Shown: positions 47,316 through 57,096 of the stretch, piece after piece
Position numbering within the stretch: position 1 is the stretch's first letter
How the letters are laid out: each line of letters opens with the position of its first letter
NCBI GenBank assembly: GCA_902529365.1
Contig: CABZWK010000007.1
Location: 21,938 to 85,937 of the forward strand
DNA from: an uncultured Balneola sp.
GTDB lineage: Bacteria > Bacteroidota > Rhodothermia > Balneolales > Balneolaceae
DNA length: 64,000 bases
Direction: 5' to 3'
The notes under the pieces: model-generated
Database searches by the model: none
What the model was told of the DNA's origin: nothing
What the model saw: only the letters and a program-made list of their open reading frames with translations
Made by a program: the position numbers and the translations under genes

Positions 47316-48299
47316 ATGATGAATACGGAGATATCAACAATAGCAGTTATGACTAGTGGGGGGGATTCTCCTGGAATGAATGCCGCATTACGTGCGGTTG
47401 TTAGAGGCGCAAACAGATATAACCTTAACGTTTGGGGTATTTACAGAGGGTACCAAGGGTTAATTGAAGACAAATTTATAGAATTAGATTCTGAGAAAGT
47501 ATCTAATATTATTCAACGCGGGGGAACCATTCTCAAATCGGCACGTTCGCAAGAATTTAGAACTGAAGAAGGGCGTACTCAAGCCGCAGTGAATTTGAAA
47601 AATAAAGGCATCGATGCACTGATTGTCATAGGTGGTGATGGAACGTTTACTGGCGCTAACTTACTTAGTAAAGAGCATAAAGTTCGGGTAATTGGTATAC
47701 CTGCAACCATTGATAATGATATTATCGGAACCGACGAAACCATAGGTTATGATACCGCTTTAAACACAGCTATTGAAGCCATTGATAAGATTCGGGATAC
47801 AGCCGATGCTCATGAACGGATGTTTTTGGTAGAAGTGATGGGTAAAGATGCTGGGTTTATCGCACTTGAAACAGGAATCGCAGTTGGAGCAGAGCTTTCT
47901 TTGCTACCAGAGGAGCTTACATCTATCAGTGACATAAAGTCTCAACTCAAAGATATGCTGAAGGAACAAAAGCGATCTTCTCTAGTTGTTGTTGCTGAGG
48001 GTGATGAAACGGGAGGGGCATTAAAGTTAGCTGAGAAAATTAAAGATGATTTTGCGAAATATGATCTACGTGTCTGTATTTTAGGGCATATACAACGAGG
48101 CGGATCACCATCTGCACGTGACAGAGTACTAGCCAGTAGATTGGGCGCTTCTGTAATAAAAGTATTGATGGAAGGGCATAATGAGGTGATGGTTGGTGTA
48201 GTCAATAATGCATTAAAGATTACCCCGCTCAGGATAGCTGTCGCCAAAAAGAAAGGCCTAGACTATGGGTTAATTGAACTAGCAAAAATGTTAAGGTAA
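47316..48299 (+). CDS. pfkA: ATP-dependent 6-phosphofructokinase
   Basis: This 327-residue group I phosphofructokinase has the ATP loop TSGGDSPGMNAALR, the GGDGTFTGA motif, the fructose-6-phosphate site PATIDNDIIGTDETIGYDTA (core IDNDIIGTD), MGKDAGFIAL and LGHIQRGGSPSARD. It commits fructose-6-phosphate to glycolysis in the cytosol. The gly-asp pattern (GGDGT) is that of ATP rather than pyrophosphate users. It is followed 2 bases later by pgi, so consecutive glycolytic steps are co-transcribed. Two adjacent ATG codons could start it. Confidence 0.97.
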   Translation: MMNTEISTIAVMTSGGDSPGMNAALRAVVRGANRYNLNVWGIYRGYQGLIEDKFIELDSEKVSNIIQRGGTILKSARSQEFRTEEGRTQAAVNLKNKGIDALIVIGGDGTFTGANLLSKEHKVRVIGIPATIDNDIIGTDETIGYDTALNTAIEAIDKIRDTADAHERMFLVEVMGKDAGFIALETGIAVGAELSLLPEELTSISDIKSQLKDMLKEQKRSSLVVVAEGDETGGALKLAEKIKDDFAKYDLRVCILGHIQRGGSPSARDRVLASRLGASVIKVLMEGHNEVMVGVVNNALKITPLRIAVAKKKGLDYGLIELAKMLR

Positions 48300-48301
48300 T
48301 C

Positions 48302-49585
48302 ATGATTAAAGCCGATATAAGTCGAGCTAGGAAATTTTTAACGGATCAAGAGTACATTCAAGCGCATATTCTTGCGACTAAAGGACTGGAAGAAGTGCGC
48401 AAAAAAACTGGGCCTGGGTCTGAATGGTTGGGTTGGCGCGATTTATTAGCAACACCAAACTTAGAATTAATAACACAAATGACCCTACTGGGCAAGAAAA
48501 TACACGCTACGGCTGATGTTTTTATCGTTTGTGGTATAGGTGGGTCATATTTAGGGGCTAAAGCTGTGATAGATGCGTTAACACCTGCTTTTACGGGCAA
48601 AGGTCCAGAGATTCTGTTTGCAGGTCACCATATGAGTGGTACTTATTTAAATGATCTACTAGCCTACCTAAAAACACCTAAAGCGGATGGCTCGAAGAAA
48701 AGTGTTGTTCTAAATGTAATTTCTAAATCTGGATCTACGCTTGAAACGGCATTATCGTTTCGGGTACTGAGAAAGTTTATTCATCAAGAATTTGAGGATG
48801 CGTCTGAACGAATTATCTGCACCACGAGTGATTCAGGTGGGGTGTTAAACGATGTGATTGAACAAGAAGGGTATCGAAAATTCATTATTCCTTCGGACGT
48901 TGGCGGTAGATTTTCAGTACTAACTCCAGTAGGTTTAATACCAATAGCAGTTGCTGGAGTATCAATTGAGGCTTTATTTGAAGGTGCTGTCAGTAATTAT
49001 CAAGCTTTGGAAGACGATGCAGATGTAATTGTGGAATATGCCGCACTCAGAAATGCATTATATAACAAGGGTATAACTATCGATATTTTCGCTTCATTTG
49101 AGCCCGAATTACTGTCCTTTGGGGGATGGGTACAACAGCTATTAGGTGAGAGTGAAGGAAAGGATGGGAAGGGGATTTTCCCAACGGTAGCAGGTTTTTC
49201 AACAGATTTACACAGTTTAGGACAATTTATTCAAGACGGTACGCGCTCTTTACTCGAAACAATTTTAGTGGTTGATGTGGTAGATGCTCAATTAACTGTA
49301 CCTACGGGTCTTGCCTTTGGAGATGGCTTAGAATATTTGGAGGGGGATTCCTTTCATTCCATTAATTCAAAGGCTAGGATGGGTACCATTGAAGCTCACT
49401 ATGAAGGGCAAGTACCCATAGTGACCATTCATTTACCAGAATTAAGTGCTAAATCCATAGGAGCACTTATTTATTTTTATGAGATATTAACCGGCGTTTT
49501 TGTGTATAGTTTAGGCGTTAATCCATTTAACCAACCAGGGGTCGAAGACTACAAGAAAGCTATGTATCGACTGTTGGGTAAATAA
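48302..49585 (+). CDS. pgi: Glucose-6-phosphate isomerase
   Basis: This 427-residue protein resembles the shorter Bacillus-type Pgi. Signatures are VCGIGGSYLGAKAVIDAL, ISKSGSTLETALSFR with the sugar-phosphate loop, VGGRFSVLTPVGL and LGESEGKDGKGI. It interconverts glucose-6-phosphate and fructose-6-phosphate. It is slightly shorter than the usual ~445-450 residues, but all catalytic segments are present. It lies between pfkA (2 bases) and the deoxynucleoside kinase gene (11 bases). Confidence 0.96.
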   Translation: MIKADISRARKFLTDQEYIQAHILATKGLEEVRKKTGPGSEWLGWRDLLATPNLELITQMTLLGKKIHATADVFIVCGIGGSYLGAKAVIDALTPAFTGKGPEILFAGHHMSGTYLNDLLAYLKTPKADGSKKSVVLNVISKSGSTLETALSFRVLRKFIHQEFEDASERIICTTSDSGGVLNDVIEQEGYRKFIIPSDVGGRFSVLTPVGLIPIAVAGVSIEALFEGAVSNYQALEDDADVIVEYAALRNALYNKGITIDIFASFEPELLSFGGWVQQLLGESEGKDGKGIFPTVAGFSTDLHSLGQFIQDGTRSLLETILVVDVVDAQLTVPTGLAFGDGLEYLEGDSFHSINSKARMGTIEAHYEGQVPIVTIHLPELSAKSIGALIYFYEILTGVFVYSLGVNPFNQPGVEDYKKAMYRLLGK

Positions 49586-49596
49586 TACTGTAAATA

Positions 49597-50232
49597 GTGT
49601 CAGATCAAAAGAAACATCAATACATCGCCATTGCTGGAAATATTGGCGCAGGGAAATCATCTTTAACAGGTTTGTTAGCCCAACATTTTGGATGGCAAGC
49701 TTTCTATGAATCTGTGGATGATAATCCCTACTTGGCAGATTTTTATGAAGATATGCTTCGGTGGAGTTTTAACCTTCAAATCTACTTTCTATCGAGTCGC
49801 TTTCGGCATCAAAAAGATATGCTACAAAAAGAAATTAGTCTCGTTCAGGACAGAACCATTTACGAAGATGTAGAGATTTTTGCTAAAAACCTCCACCAGA
49901 TGAGCTTAATGAGTGATCGAGATTTCAATAACTATGAAGCTCTATTTCATGAGATGAGTTATTATTTACGCCCGCCTGATTTGTTGATTTATTTAAGAGC
50001 TCAAGTTCCTACTCTTGTTCGGCAAATTCAACAAAGAGGTAGGGATTATGAAAATTCCATCCGAATAGACTATTTAGAAAGGCTTAATAATTTATATGAA
50101 GATTGGATTGGAAGATACCCACACGAAAAATTAATCATTGATACCGATGATTTAGATTTTGTGAACGATAAAGAAGATTTGGGCAGTATAATGAGCCTAG
50201 TAGAACAAAGATTGTACGGCTTGTTTAATTGA
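49597..50232 (+). CDS. Deoxynucleoside kinase
   Basis: This 211-residue protein has the P-loop IAGNIGAGKSSLTGLL, the substrate motif RFRHQKDML, the DRTIYEDVEIFAKNL stretch with the ERS/DR-type catalytic residues, and the LID region RGRDYENSIRIDYLERL (core RGRDYENS). It belongs to the dCK/dGK/TK2-like family, which salvages deoxynucleosides. The start is a GTG at 49597. It is the third gene of the pfkA-pgi operon. The preferred base is not predictable by eye. Confidence 0.9.
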   Translation: MSDQKKHQYIAIAGNIGAGKSSLTGLLAQHFGWQAFYESVDDNPYLADFYEDMLRWSFNLQIYFLSSRFRHQKDMLQKEISLVQDRTIYEDVEIFAKNLHQMSLMSDRDFNNYEALFHEMSYYLRPPDLLIYLRAQVPTLVRQIQQRGRDYENSIRIDYLERLNNLYEDWIGRYPHEKLIIDTDDLDFVNDKEDLGSIMSLVEQRLYGLFN

Positions 50233-50283
50233 TTGTACTCCACTTCTAATATCCTTATCTTATAAGGATTGATTAGTTTGATT

Positions 50284-50790
50284 ATGTTGAAGCTCTATAC
50301 CTTTGAAATACCGTCATCAAAGAGTCAAAAAACTCTTTTGATTTCTCAGGATTTTTTAGAATCCGAGGATATTACTGTACTGGAAGGTACTCTACATTTA
50401 GACATAGATAGGAGTGATCACTTGATTCATATCCAATCGATGGTGACTTCAACCTTGGAACTACAGTGTGATCGCTCTTTAGACAAATTTCAATATAGTG
50501 TGCAGCGTGAGCTGGAGATCATATATAAAGAAGGACTCAAAGAAGAGGAATATGATTTACATACCTCGTTTAAGAGATTAGAGCAGCATCAACAAACCCT
50601 TGAATTTGAACAAGACGTTCGAGATATGTTATTATTATCATTGCCAACTAAACGAATTCATCCGCGCTACCTAGACGATGAGGATAATCCAAAAGTATTA
50701 TTAAATGAGCAATTTGGTTCATTTAATAATACTGGCGATACGATTGATCCAAGATGGGAAGCTCTAAAAAACTTAAAAAACCAAATTTAA
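50284..50790 (+). CDS. DUF177/YceD-family protein
   Basis: From the ATG at 50284 this is 168 residues; a TTG five codons earlier is less likely because AAGGA lies immediately before it. The protein has the ETTLELQCDRSL-like core (VTSTLELQCDRSL) and an acidic C-terminal half typical of YceD/DUF177, a family linked to 23S rRNA or ribosome accumulation and almost always encoded just upstream of rpmF. Only one of the usual cysteines is present here. It lies 12 bases before rpmF. Confidence 0.85.
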   Translation: MLKLYTFEIPSSKSQKTLLISQDFLESEDITVLEGTLHLDIDRSDHLIHIQSMVTSTLELQCDRSLDKFQYSVQRELEIIYKEGLKEEEYDLHTSFKRLEQHQQTLEFEQDVRDMLLLSLPTKRIHPRYLDDEDNPKVLLNEQFGSFNNTGDTIDPRWEALKNLKNQI

Positions 50791-50802
50791 TAATCTATTA
50801 GA

Positions 50803-50982
50803 ATGGCACATCCAAAACGAAAAATTTCCAAAGCTAGAAGAGATAAAAGAAGAACACATCACGCAATCTCTGAAGTTACTTTGGCTAAATGCTCTAACTG
50901 TGGAGCATATCATAAATATCATAATGCCTGCCCAGAGTGTGGTTACTATAGAGGAAGACAAGTTATTAGTATAAACAACTAA
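50803..50982 (+). CDS. rpmF: 50S ribosomal protein L32
   Basis: This is a 59-residue, very basic protein beginning MAHPKRKISKARRDKRRTHH. It has the zinc-ribbon pairs CSNC (about 30-33) and CPEC (about 43-46) of C+ type L32. It is a structural component of the large subunit. It sits between the DUF177 gene and plsX, the classic order. All four zinc-binding cysteines are present, so this is the zinc-dependent form. Confidence 0.96.
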   Translation: MAHPKRKISKARRDKRRTHHAISEVTLAKCSNCGAYHKYHNACPECGYYRGRQVISINN

Positions 50983-50992
50983 TATCTCTGTT

Positions 50993-51976
50993 ATGATAAT
51001 AGCTGTAGACGCGGCTGGAGGTGATTACTATCCAAAAAACCCTGTGCAAGGTGCATTAGAGGCGGTAAAAGAGTTTAGTCAACTCACAGTGTTGCTTGTT
51101 GGGCCTGAAGAGTTAGTTCAACAGGAACTCAGTCGTCACTCCTACGATTCATCTAGAATTCAGATCATTGATTCACCAGAGGTGGTTGGTATGACTGATT
51201 CTGCATCAGCAGCATTAAAACAGAAACCCAACTCTTCTATAGCAAAGGGTATTGGATTACATAAAAAAGGCCTTTGTCATGGATTTGTTAGTGCAGGCAA
51301 TACCGGAGCACTCTTAGCAGCTTCTATGTTTATACTAGGCAAGTTAGAGGGTATTTCACGCCCAACCGTTGCAACATACTACCCATCTCTTGAAGGTTTT
51401 AGATTAATTATTGATGCTGGTGCAAACCTTGAAATAAAACCGGAAATGGCTCTTCAGTTTGCATTGATGGGGCAGGTGTATGCTAAGGAAATTATGGGTA
51501 TTATGCAGCCAAGAGTCGGATTATTGAATGTTGGTGAAGAAAAAGGTAAGGGTACAGAGTTACTTAAGGAGATATATGGAGTCCTTCAGCAAATGCCCTC
51601 ATTCATTGGTAATGTGGAAGGAAGAGATATTCTCATGCCCAAAGCAGATATTTATATCACGGATGGGTTTATGGGCAATATCATTCTTAAACTAGGTGAA
51701 TCACTCCCTGGTATTTTAAAAACACTTGTAGAGCAAAGACTTCAACAATCAGTAGCTACTCCTGAAATGCTGCATTTCGCAGAACAGATATTCTCTAAAG
51801 CTTTAGCACCGTTTGATTATGAGCGAGTCGGAGGCTTGCCATTTTTGGGGGTAAACGGTATTAGCGTTGTTGGTCATGGAGGTAGTAGTCCTACGGCCAT
51901 AAAAAATATGATAAAAGTTGCTATGGATTGCGTAGAACATTCTATCAATGATAAAATTATCGCTTCAATTAAATAA
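50993..51976 (+). CDS. plsX: Phosphate acyltransferase PlsX
   Basis: This 327-residue protein has the N-terminal DAAGGDYYPKNPVQGALEA, the GFVSAGNTGALLAAS segment, LNVGEEKGKGTELL and the C-terminal GGLPFLGVNGISVVGHGGSS (core GVNGISVVGHG). PlsX converts acyl-ACP to acyl-phosphate for phospholipid synthesis. It is 10 bases after rpmF and 11 before fabH within the lipid operon. Pairing with a PlsY is expected elsewhere. Confidence 0.97.
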   Translation: MIIAVDAAGGDYYPKNPVQGALEAVKEFSQLTVLLVGPEELVQQELSRHSYDSSRIQIIDSPEVVGMTDSASAALKQKPNSSIAKGIGLHKKGLCHGFVSAGNTGALLAASMFILGKLEGISRPTVATYYPSLEGFRLIIDAGANLEIKPEMALQFALMGQVYAKEIMGIMQPRVGLLNVGEEKGKGTELLKEIYGVLQQMPSFIGNVEGRDILMPKADIYITDGFMGNIILKLGESLPGILKTLVEQRLQQSVATPEMLHFAEQIFSKALAPFDYERVGGLPFLGVNGISVVGHGGSSPTAIKNMIKVAMDCVEHSINDKIIASIK

Positions 51977-51987
51977 ATATATCTTTA

Positions 51988-52980
51988 ATGGAACAAATTA
52001 GAGCTACTATTACATCAGTTGGACATTATCTACCAGAAGAACGCTTAACAAATTACGATTTAGAAAAACTTGTTGATACCAATGATGAGTGGATACGCAC
52101 CAGAACAGGCATTAAAGAGAGAAGAATTTTAAAAGACCCTGAAAAAGCAACCTCATATATGGCAGCAAATGCAGCCAATGAGGCTTTAGAATATGCAGGA
52201 CTAAAGCCAGAACAAGTTGACGTTATTATAATAGCTACGGTAACCCCTGATTATATATTTCCCTCTACTGCATGTTTGGTTCAAGAAGCTATAGGCGCTA
52301 CAAATGCTTTTGCCTTTGATCTTTCGGCTGCCTGTTCTGGCTTTATATATGCTCTGACCACTGGAGCCACATTTATTGAAAGTGGGCGACATAAAAATGT
52401 CTTGGTCATCGGGGCAGATAAAATGTCATCAATTATTGATTATACGGATCGAACTACTTGTATTCTCTTTGGTGACGGAGCTGGAGCTGTCCTGCTACAA
52501 CCATCAACCGACGGTACGGGTATTATAGACTCCATTCATTACAGTGAAGGAGATATTAACTGTGATTTAGTGCAAAAGGGGGGCGGTAGTCGACATCCAG
52601 CTTCTCAGGAAACAGTAGCTCAACGTCTGCACTATATAAATCAAGAAGGAAAGGCAGTTTTCAAGAAAGCCACTGTAGGTATGGCAGATGTATCAGCAGA
52701 AATAATGGAAAGAAATAATCTGCAAGCTGAGGACATTGCATGGCTTGTTCCTCATCAAGCAAATTTACGAATTATCGATGCAACTGCTCGAAGAATGGGA
52801 CTAGGAATGGATAAGGTTATGATTAATATTGAGCGTTACGGTAATACCACTGGTGCTACCATTCCACTTTGTTTATACGACTGGAAAGATCTAATGAGTA
52901 ATGGTGAATCTATTGTTTTAACAGCCTTTGGTGGAGGTTTTACTTGGGGCGCAGTTTATTTGACCTGGGGCGGTAAATAA
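51988..52980 (+). CDS. fabH: Beta-ketoacyl-ACP synthase III
   Basis: This 330-residue thiolase-fold enzyme has the nucleophile Cys116 in LSAACSGFIYAL, the histidine in LVPHQANLRI and the asparagine in ERYGNTTGATIP. It starts fatty-acid synthesis by condensing acetyl- (or branched acyl-) CoA with malonyl-ACP. The stop overlaps the fabD start by one base (TAATG). Confidence 0.97.
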   Translation: MEQIRATITSVGHYLPEERLTNYDLEKLVDTNDEWIRTRTGIKERRILKDPEKATSYMAANAANEALEYAGLKPEQVDVIIIATVTPDYIFPSTACLVQEAIGATNAFAFDLSAACSGFIYALTTGATFIESGRHKNVLVIGADKMSSIIDYTDRTTCILFGDGAGAVLLQPSTDGTGIIDSIHYSEGDINCDLVQKGGGSRHPASQETVAQRLHYINQEGKAVFKKATVGMADVSAEIMERNNLQAEDIAWLVPHQANLRIIDATARRMGLGMDKVMINIERYGNTTGATIPLCLYDWKDLMSNGESIVLTAFGGGFTWGAVYLTWGGK

Positions 52981-53864
52981 TGAAGGCAGTTGTTTTCCCT
53001 GGTCAAGGCTCACAGTATGTCGGAATGGTTGCAGAACGGTATCAATCTGACCCTTTTGTGCGAAAAATTGTTGATCATGCCGACGAAATCCTTGAATTTT
53101 CATTATCAAACATAATGTTTGAAGGGCCTGAAGAAAGTCTAAAGCAAACTGAATTTACACAACCAGCACTTTATGTACATTCTATGGCTGTATTTCAAAT
53201 AGCCGAGATAAGTCCAGATTGTGTGGCAGGACATTCTCTAGGTGAATTTTCTGCACTTACAGCAGCGGGAGTTCTTTCATTTGAAGATGGTTTAAAATTA
53301 GTTCGATTACGAGGTCAATTAATGCAAGCTGCTGGGGAACTCAGTAGCGGTGGAATGGGTGCTATCATTGGGCTTGAAGATAAAGTTGTAGCTCAGATAT
53401 GTGATGATATTTCAGAGGAATCAAACGAAATAGTAGTACCTGCTAACTATAATTCTAGTGGACAAATTGTTATATCTGGGCATTCAAATGCAGTTAACTT
53501 GGCCTTAAATGCATCAAAGGAGATAGGTGCAAAGATGGCTATACCACTATCTGTAAGTGGAGCGTTTCATTCACCTTTAATGCAATCTGCTTATAATGAA
53601 TTCAAACTTAGCCTTGACAAAGTTTCATTTGTCGACGCCGAGGTACCAGTCTACTCAAATGTCAATGCTACTCCGTCCAAGTCAGCAAATGAACTGAAAA
53701 ACAACGTTCTACATCAATTATTAGAGCCTGTTCTTTGGACTCAAACCATTGAACAAATGGTTTTAGATGGGGTCAAAGAAGTGGTTGAGCTGGGTCCAGG
53801 GAATGTACTACAAGGTTTAATTAAACGAATCGACCGCTCATTACAACTAAGTGGAATACAATAA
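52980..53864 (+). CDS. fabD: Malonyl-CoA:ACP transacylase
   Basis: This 294-residue protein has FPGQGSQYVGM at the N-terminus, the nucleophile Ser86 in GHSLGEFSAL, Arg in RGQLMQ and the His in SGAFHSPLM. It moves malonyl from CoA to ACP. It overlaps fabH by one base and is followed by fabG with a single base between stop and ATG. Confidence 0.97.
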   Translation: MKAVVFPGQGSQYVGMVAERYQSDPFVRKIVDHADEILEFSLSNIMFEGPEESLKQTEFTQPALYVHSMAVFQIAEISPDCVAGHSLGEFSALTAAGVLSFEDGLKLVRLRGQLMQAAGELSSGGMGAIIGLEDKVVAQICDDISEESNEIVVPANYNSSGQIVISGHSNAVNLALNASKEIGAKMAIPLSVSGAFHSPLMQSAYNEFKLSLDKVSFVDAEVPVYSNVNATPSKSANELKNNVLHQLLEPVLWTQTIEQMVLDGVKEVVELGPGNVLQGLIKRIDRSLQLSGIQ

Positions 53865-53865
53865 C

Positions 53866-54624
53866 ATGTCAGATTATAATTTAGATTTATCCGGAAAAGT
53901 TGCTTTAATAACAGGGGGTAGCCGAGGTATTGGGAAAGCTATTGCAAAAGCTTTTGCTTCCACAGGAGCCTATGTTGCTATCACATACGCCAATTCGTCA
54001 AGTTCCGCTGAGCAAGTTACAAAAGAAATAAAAGAACTTGGATCCGATGCTTTATCTATACAAGCTAACTCTTCAGATTTCAATAGAGCCAATGAAGTGA
54101 TTGATGAAGTAGTTCAAAAGTGGGGTAAAATCGATATACTTGTAAATAATGCAGGTATTACTAGGGATGGTCTCATACTTAGAATGACCGAAGACCAATG
54201 GGATCAAGTCATAGAAACGAATTTAAAGGGTATATTCAATTACTCAAAAGCAGTAGCTAGACCTATGATGAAAATTAGAGGAGGTTCCATTATAAATATT
54301 GGATCTATTGTGGGACTCACAGGTAATTCAGGACAAAGTAATTATGCTGCTTCAAAAGCTGGCTTGGTTGGTTTCACGAAATCATATGCTAAAGAATTAG
54401 CCTCCAGAAATATTAGAGCAAATGTTGTTGCACCTGGCTACATACTTACCGACATGACTGATGCTTTGGATGAAAAGGTATTGGAAGGGATTAAAGAAGC
54501 AACTCCCTTGGGACGAGCTGGTAATGTTGAGGAAGTAGCAGCTACTTGTTTGTTCCTTGCTTCCGACCTTAGTAGCTATATAACTGGAGAGGTTATTCGA
54601 GTAGACGGAGGTATGGCCATATAG
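53866..54624 (+). CDS. fabG: 3-oxoacyl-ACP reductase
   Basis: This 252-residue short-chain dehydrogenase has the cofactor loop TGGSRGIGKAIA, NNAGITRDGL, the catalytic Ser in INIGSIVG and the YAASKAG Tyr/Lys pair. The C-terminal ITGEVIRVDGGM is typical of FabG. It reduces 3-oxoacyl-ACP with NADPH. The ATG at 53866 follows the fabD stop by one base; a GTG at 53851 inside fabD is a less likely start. Confidence 0.96.
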   Translation: MSDYNLDLSGKVALITGGSRGIGKAIAKAFASTGAYVAITYANSSSSAEQVTKEIKELGSDALSIQANSSDFNRANEVIDEVVQKWGKIDILVNNAGITRDGLILRMTEDQWDQVIETNLKGIFNYSKAVARPMMKIRGGSIINIGSIVGLTGNSGQSNYAASKAGLVGFTKSYAKELASRNIRANVVAPGYILTDMTDALDEKVLEGIKEATPLGRAGNVEEVAATCLFLASDLSSYITGEVIRVDGGMAI

Positions 54625-54701
54625 GCAGCTTTCTTATAAGCTATTTATGTGCAAGATATTCTTAAGTTTCTTAAATTAAAAATTATAACTACCAATAAAA
54701 T

Positions 54702-54707
54702 AAAGGA
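54702..54707 (+). promoter_or_regulatory. Shine-Dalgarno site of acpP (AAAGGA)
   Basis: AAAGGA lies 6 bases before the acpP ATG. Clear Shine-Dalgarno sequences are rare in this window, so its presence here suits the very high expression of acyl carrier protein. Confidence 0.6.
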
Positions 54708-54713
54708 CTCAAT

Positions 54714-54953
54714 ATGTCACAAGATGTAGAATCAAAAGTAAAAGAAATCATCATCGATAAATTAGGTGTAGATGAATCAGAAGTTGTTGCTGATGCAAAT
54801 TTCACTAATGATTTAGGTGCTGATTCTCTTGATACTGTAGAATTAATCATGGAATTTGAAAAAGATTTTGATCTTAGTATTCCCGATGAAGATGCTGAAA
54901 CCATTGCTACAGTTAGTGATGCAATTAAGTATATTCAAGAAAAACTAGCTTAA
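54714..54953 (+). CDS. acpP: Acyl carrier protein
   Basis: This 79-residue acidic four-helix protein carries the phosphopantetheine-attachment serine (Ser38) in [10 protein letters not shown]. It carries the growing acyl chain to the Fab enzymes, PlsX and lipid A enzymes. It lies 89 bases after fabG and 14 before fabF. The AT-rich leader may allow separate expression. Confidence 0.98.
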   Translation: MSQDVESKVKEIIIDKLGVDESEVVADANFTNDLGADSLDTVELIMEFEKDFDLSIPDEDAETIATVSDAIKYIQEKLA

Positions 54954-54967
54954 TACAATATAATTAC

Positions 54968-56215
54968 ATGAGTTCAAGACGAGTTGTAATTACAGGAATA
55001 GGCGCTCTTACCCCCGTCGGGAAGAGCGCTCCTGATTTTTGGAATGGTTTACTTTCAGGTAAAAGCGGAGCAAGAAGTGTTGATCGATTTGACACCACAG
55101 GTTTTGCAACGACTTTTGCTACTCAGATTGACAACTATGACCCATTAAACCATTTTGAAAGAAAAGAAGCTCGAAAATTAGACTATGCCACACAATATGC
55201 ATTAATTGCAACTGATGAAGCACTAAGTGATTCTAAATTGAATTTAATTGAAATAGATAGGGATCGGGTTGGGGTTCATGTGGGTACTGGAATAGGAGGT
55301 ATGAAAACTTTTTTCGATCAATCCATATCATTTTATGAGAGAGGGCCGAGAGGAGTGTCACCATTCTACATTCCAATGTCGATACCTGATATAATTTCAG
55401 GTCAGATTTCTATTAAATATGGATTTAGAGGGCCTAATTTTTGTGCTGTTTCGGCATGTGCAACCGGTTCTCATAATATTGGCATTGCATATGATATGAT
55501 TCGTTATGGACAATCAGATTATTCGATAACGGGAGGCACAGAATCACCGGTAACAAAAATTGGTATATCTGGTTTCAATGCCATGAAGGCGATGAGTACT
55601 AGAAATGATGATCCAGAGGCTGCATCAAGACCTTTTGACATTGATAGGGACGGCTTTGTGCTTGGCGAGGGTTCTGGGATAATGGTACTTGAATCATTAG
55701 ATACAGCACTAGAACGAGGGGCAAGAATCTATGGAGAAATAGTTGGTTACGGCTACTCTGCAGATGCCTACCATATAACCGCTCCAGACCCAGAAGGAAA
55801 TGGAGTTATTCTAGCGATGAAAAATGCTTTAAAATCTGCTCATATATTAATTGAAGATGTTGACCACATAAATATGCATGGAACTTCAACACCACTTGGC
55901 GATATAGCAGAGACTAATTCCATTAAAAAGGTATTTGGTGATCATGCGTATAAAATGAATTTGAACTCTACGAAGTCAATGACAGGGCATACACTGGGTG
56001 CAGCGGGTGCTATTGAATCACTTGCCGCCGTTTTGGCACTGTACCATGGTATTGTTCCCCCCACAATTAATATTGATAACCAAGACCCAAAGTGTGATTT
56101 AAATTATACCGCTAATGTTCCAGTTGCCCGTGAGTTAAATTATGCATTGAATAATGCATTCGGTTTTGGTGGACACAATTCGACTCTAGTTTTCAAGCGA
56201 TTCCAAGGAACTTAG
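54968..56215 (+). CDS. fabF: Beta-ketoacyl-ACP synthase II
   Basis: This 415-residue condensing enzyme has the nucleophile Cys164 in VSACATGSHNIG and the two histidines in NMHGTSTPLGD and KSMTGHTLGAAG. It extends acyl-ACP by two carbons with malonyl-ACP. It is 14 bases after acpP. Its stop codon is separated by two bases from the rnc ATG. Confidence 0.97.
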   Translation: MSSRRVVITGIGALTPVGKSAPDFWNGLLSGKSGARSVDRFDTTGFATTFATQIDNYDPLNHFERKEARKLDYATQYALIATDEALSDSKLNLIEIDRDRVGVHVGTGIGGMKTFFDQSISFYERGPRGVSPFYIPMSIPDIISGQISIKYGFRGPNFCAVSACATGSHNIGIAYDMIRYGQSDYSITGGTESPVTKIGISGFNAMKAMSTRNDDPEAASRPFDIDRDGFVLGEGSGIMVLESLDTALERGARIYGEIVGYGYSADAYHITAPDPEGNGVILAMKNALKSAHILIEDVDHINMHGTSTPLGDIAETNSIKKVFGDHAYKMNLNSTKSMTGHTLGAAGAIESLAAVLALYHGIVPPTINIDNQDPKCDLNYTANVPVARELNYALNNAFGFGGHNSTLVFKRFQGT

Positions 56216-56217
56216 TG

Positions 56218-56994
56218 ATGAGTTGGATTACTGGTTTTTTATCCGTTTTTAATTCAAAGAAAACAGCAAACAACGCACACGTAAAAAAAAAAGAGCTTGA
56301 TTCAAACGATAAAAGGTTAGAAGAGTTAAGCAAAATTTTAGGCTTTCTACCTAACGATGCTACGCTTTATCAAAAAGCACTTAGACATCGATCCTCTACC
56401 TCTCTTGAAAAGTATGAAAGTTACGATTCCTACGAGCGATTAGAATTTCTTGGTGATGCCGTATTAGACCTAATTTCGGCTGAACTATTATTTCAAAAAT
56501 ATCCTGAAGAGGATGAAGGTTTTTTGACAAAAACCAGAGCTAAAATGGTAAGAGGCGAAACTCTATCCAATTTGTCTAAAGATTTGGGGATAGAATCCTT
56601 GTTGGAATTCACAGATACTAAAGGAGGTGTAACAAAATCGAAAGGTATACTAGCTGATATTTTTGAGTCACTGATAGCGGCTATCTATATAACCGAAGGG
56701 TACAAAGTTACTTTTGAATTTGTTCGCAAAGTTTATGATGTGCACCTAAATTTTGATGATTTATTGCAAATCAATGATAATTTTAAAAGTACTTTATTAG
56801 AATATGCTCAAGCAAACAAGATGAGTCTACCTGAATATCGAGTGGTCGATGAAAAAGGACCTGGTCATAATAGGACCTTTAAAGTAAAAGTTTCCATTGG
56901 TACAGAAATTTTTGGTAATGGTACCGGAAAGAGTAAGAAAAAAGCCGAGCAAGAAGCCGCAAGAAATGCGCTTCAGATTTTAGATGTAGATTAA
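56218..56994 (+). CDS. rnc: Ribonuclease III
   Basis: This 258-residue protein has a ~40-residue basic N-terminal extension and an RNase III catalytic domain with the signature YERLEFLGDAVLDLI. The second catalytic acid lies in ADIFESLIAAIY. A C-terminal double-stranded-RNA-binding domain (about 185-256; KSKKKAEQEAARNAL) follows. It processes rRNA precursors. Placement after acpP-fabF is conserved in many bacteria. An alternative GTG start lies at 56215. Confidence 0.97.
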   Translation: MSWITGFLSVFNSKKTANNAHVKKKELDSNDKRLEELSKILGFLPNDATLYQKALRHRSSTSLEKYESYDSYERLEFLGDAVLDLISAELLFQKYPEEDEGFLTKTRAKMVRGETLSNLSKDLGIESLLEFTDTKGGVTKSKGILADIFESLIAAIYITEGYKVTFEFVRKVYDVHLNFDDLLQINDNFKSTLLEYAQANKMSLPEYRVVDEKGPGHNRTFKVKVSIGTEIFGNGTGKSKKKAEQEAARNALQILDVD

Positions 56995-57096
56995 ACATTT
57001 AGTTATATTCTATTATTAAATGATTGTACTGGGTTTGAAGTTTAGATTTACTACCCTCACCATATTATATATCCAACACCCAATAGGCAGACTCAC

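Noticed and set aside
47942..48247. Antisense frame within pfkA
   Set aside because: It is a shadow of the phosphofructokinase coding sequence.
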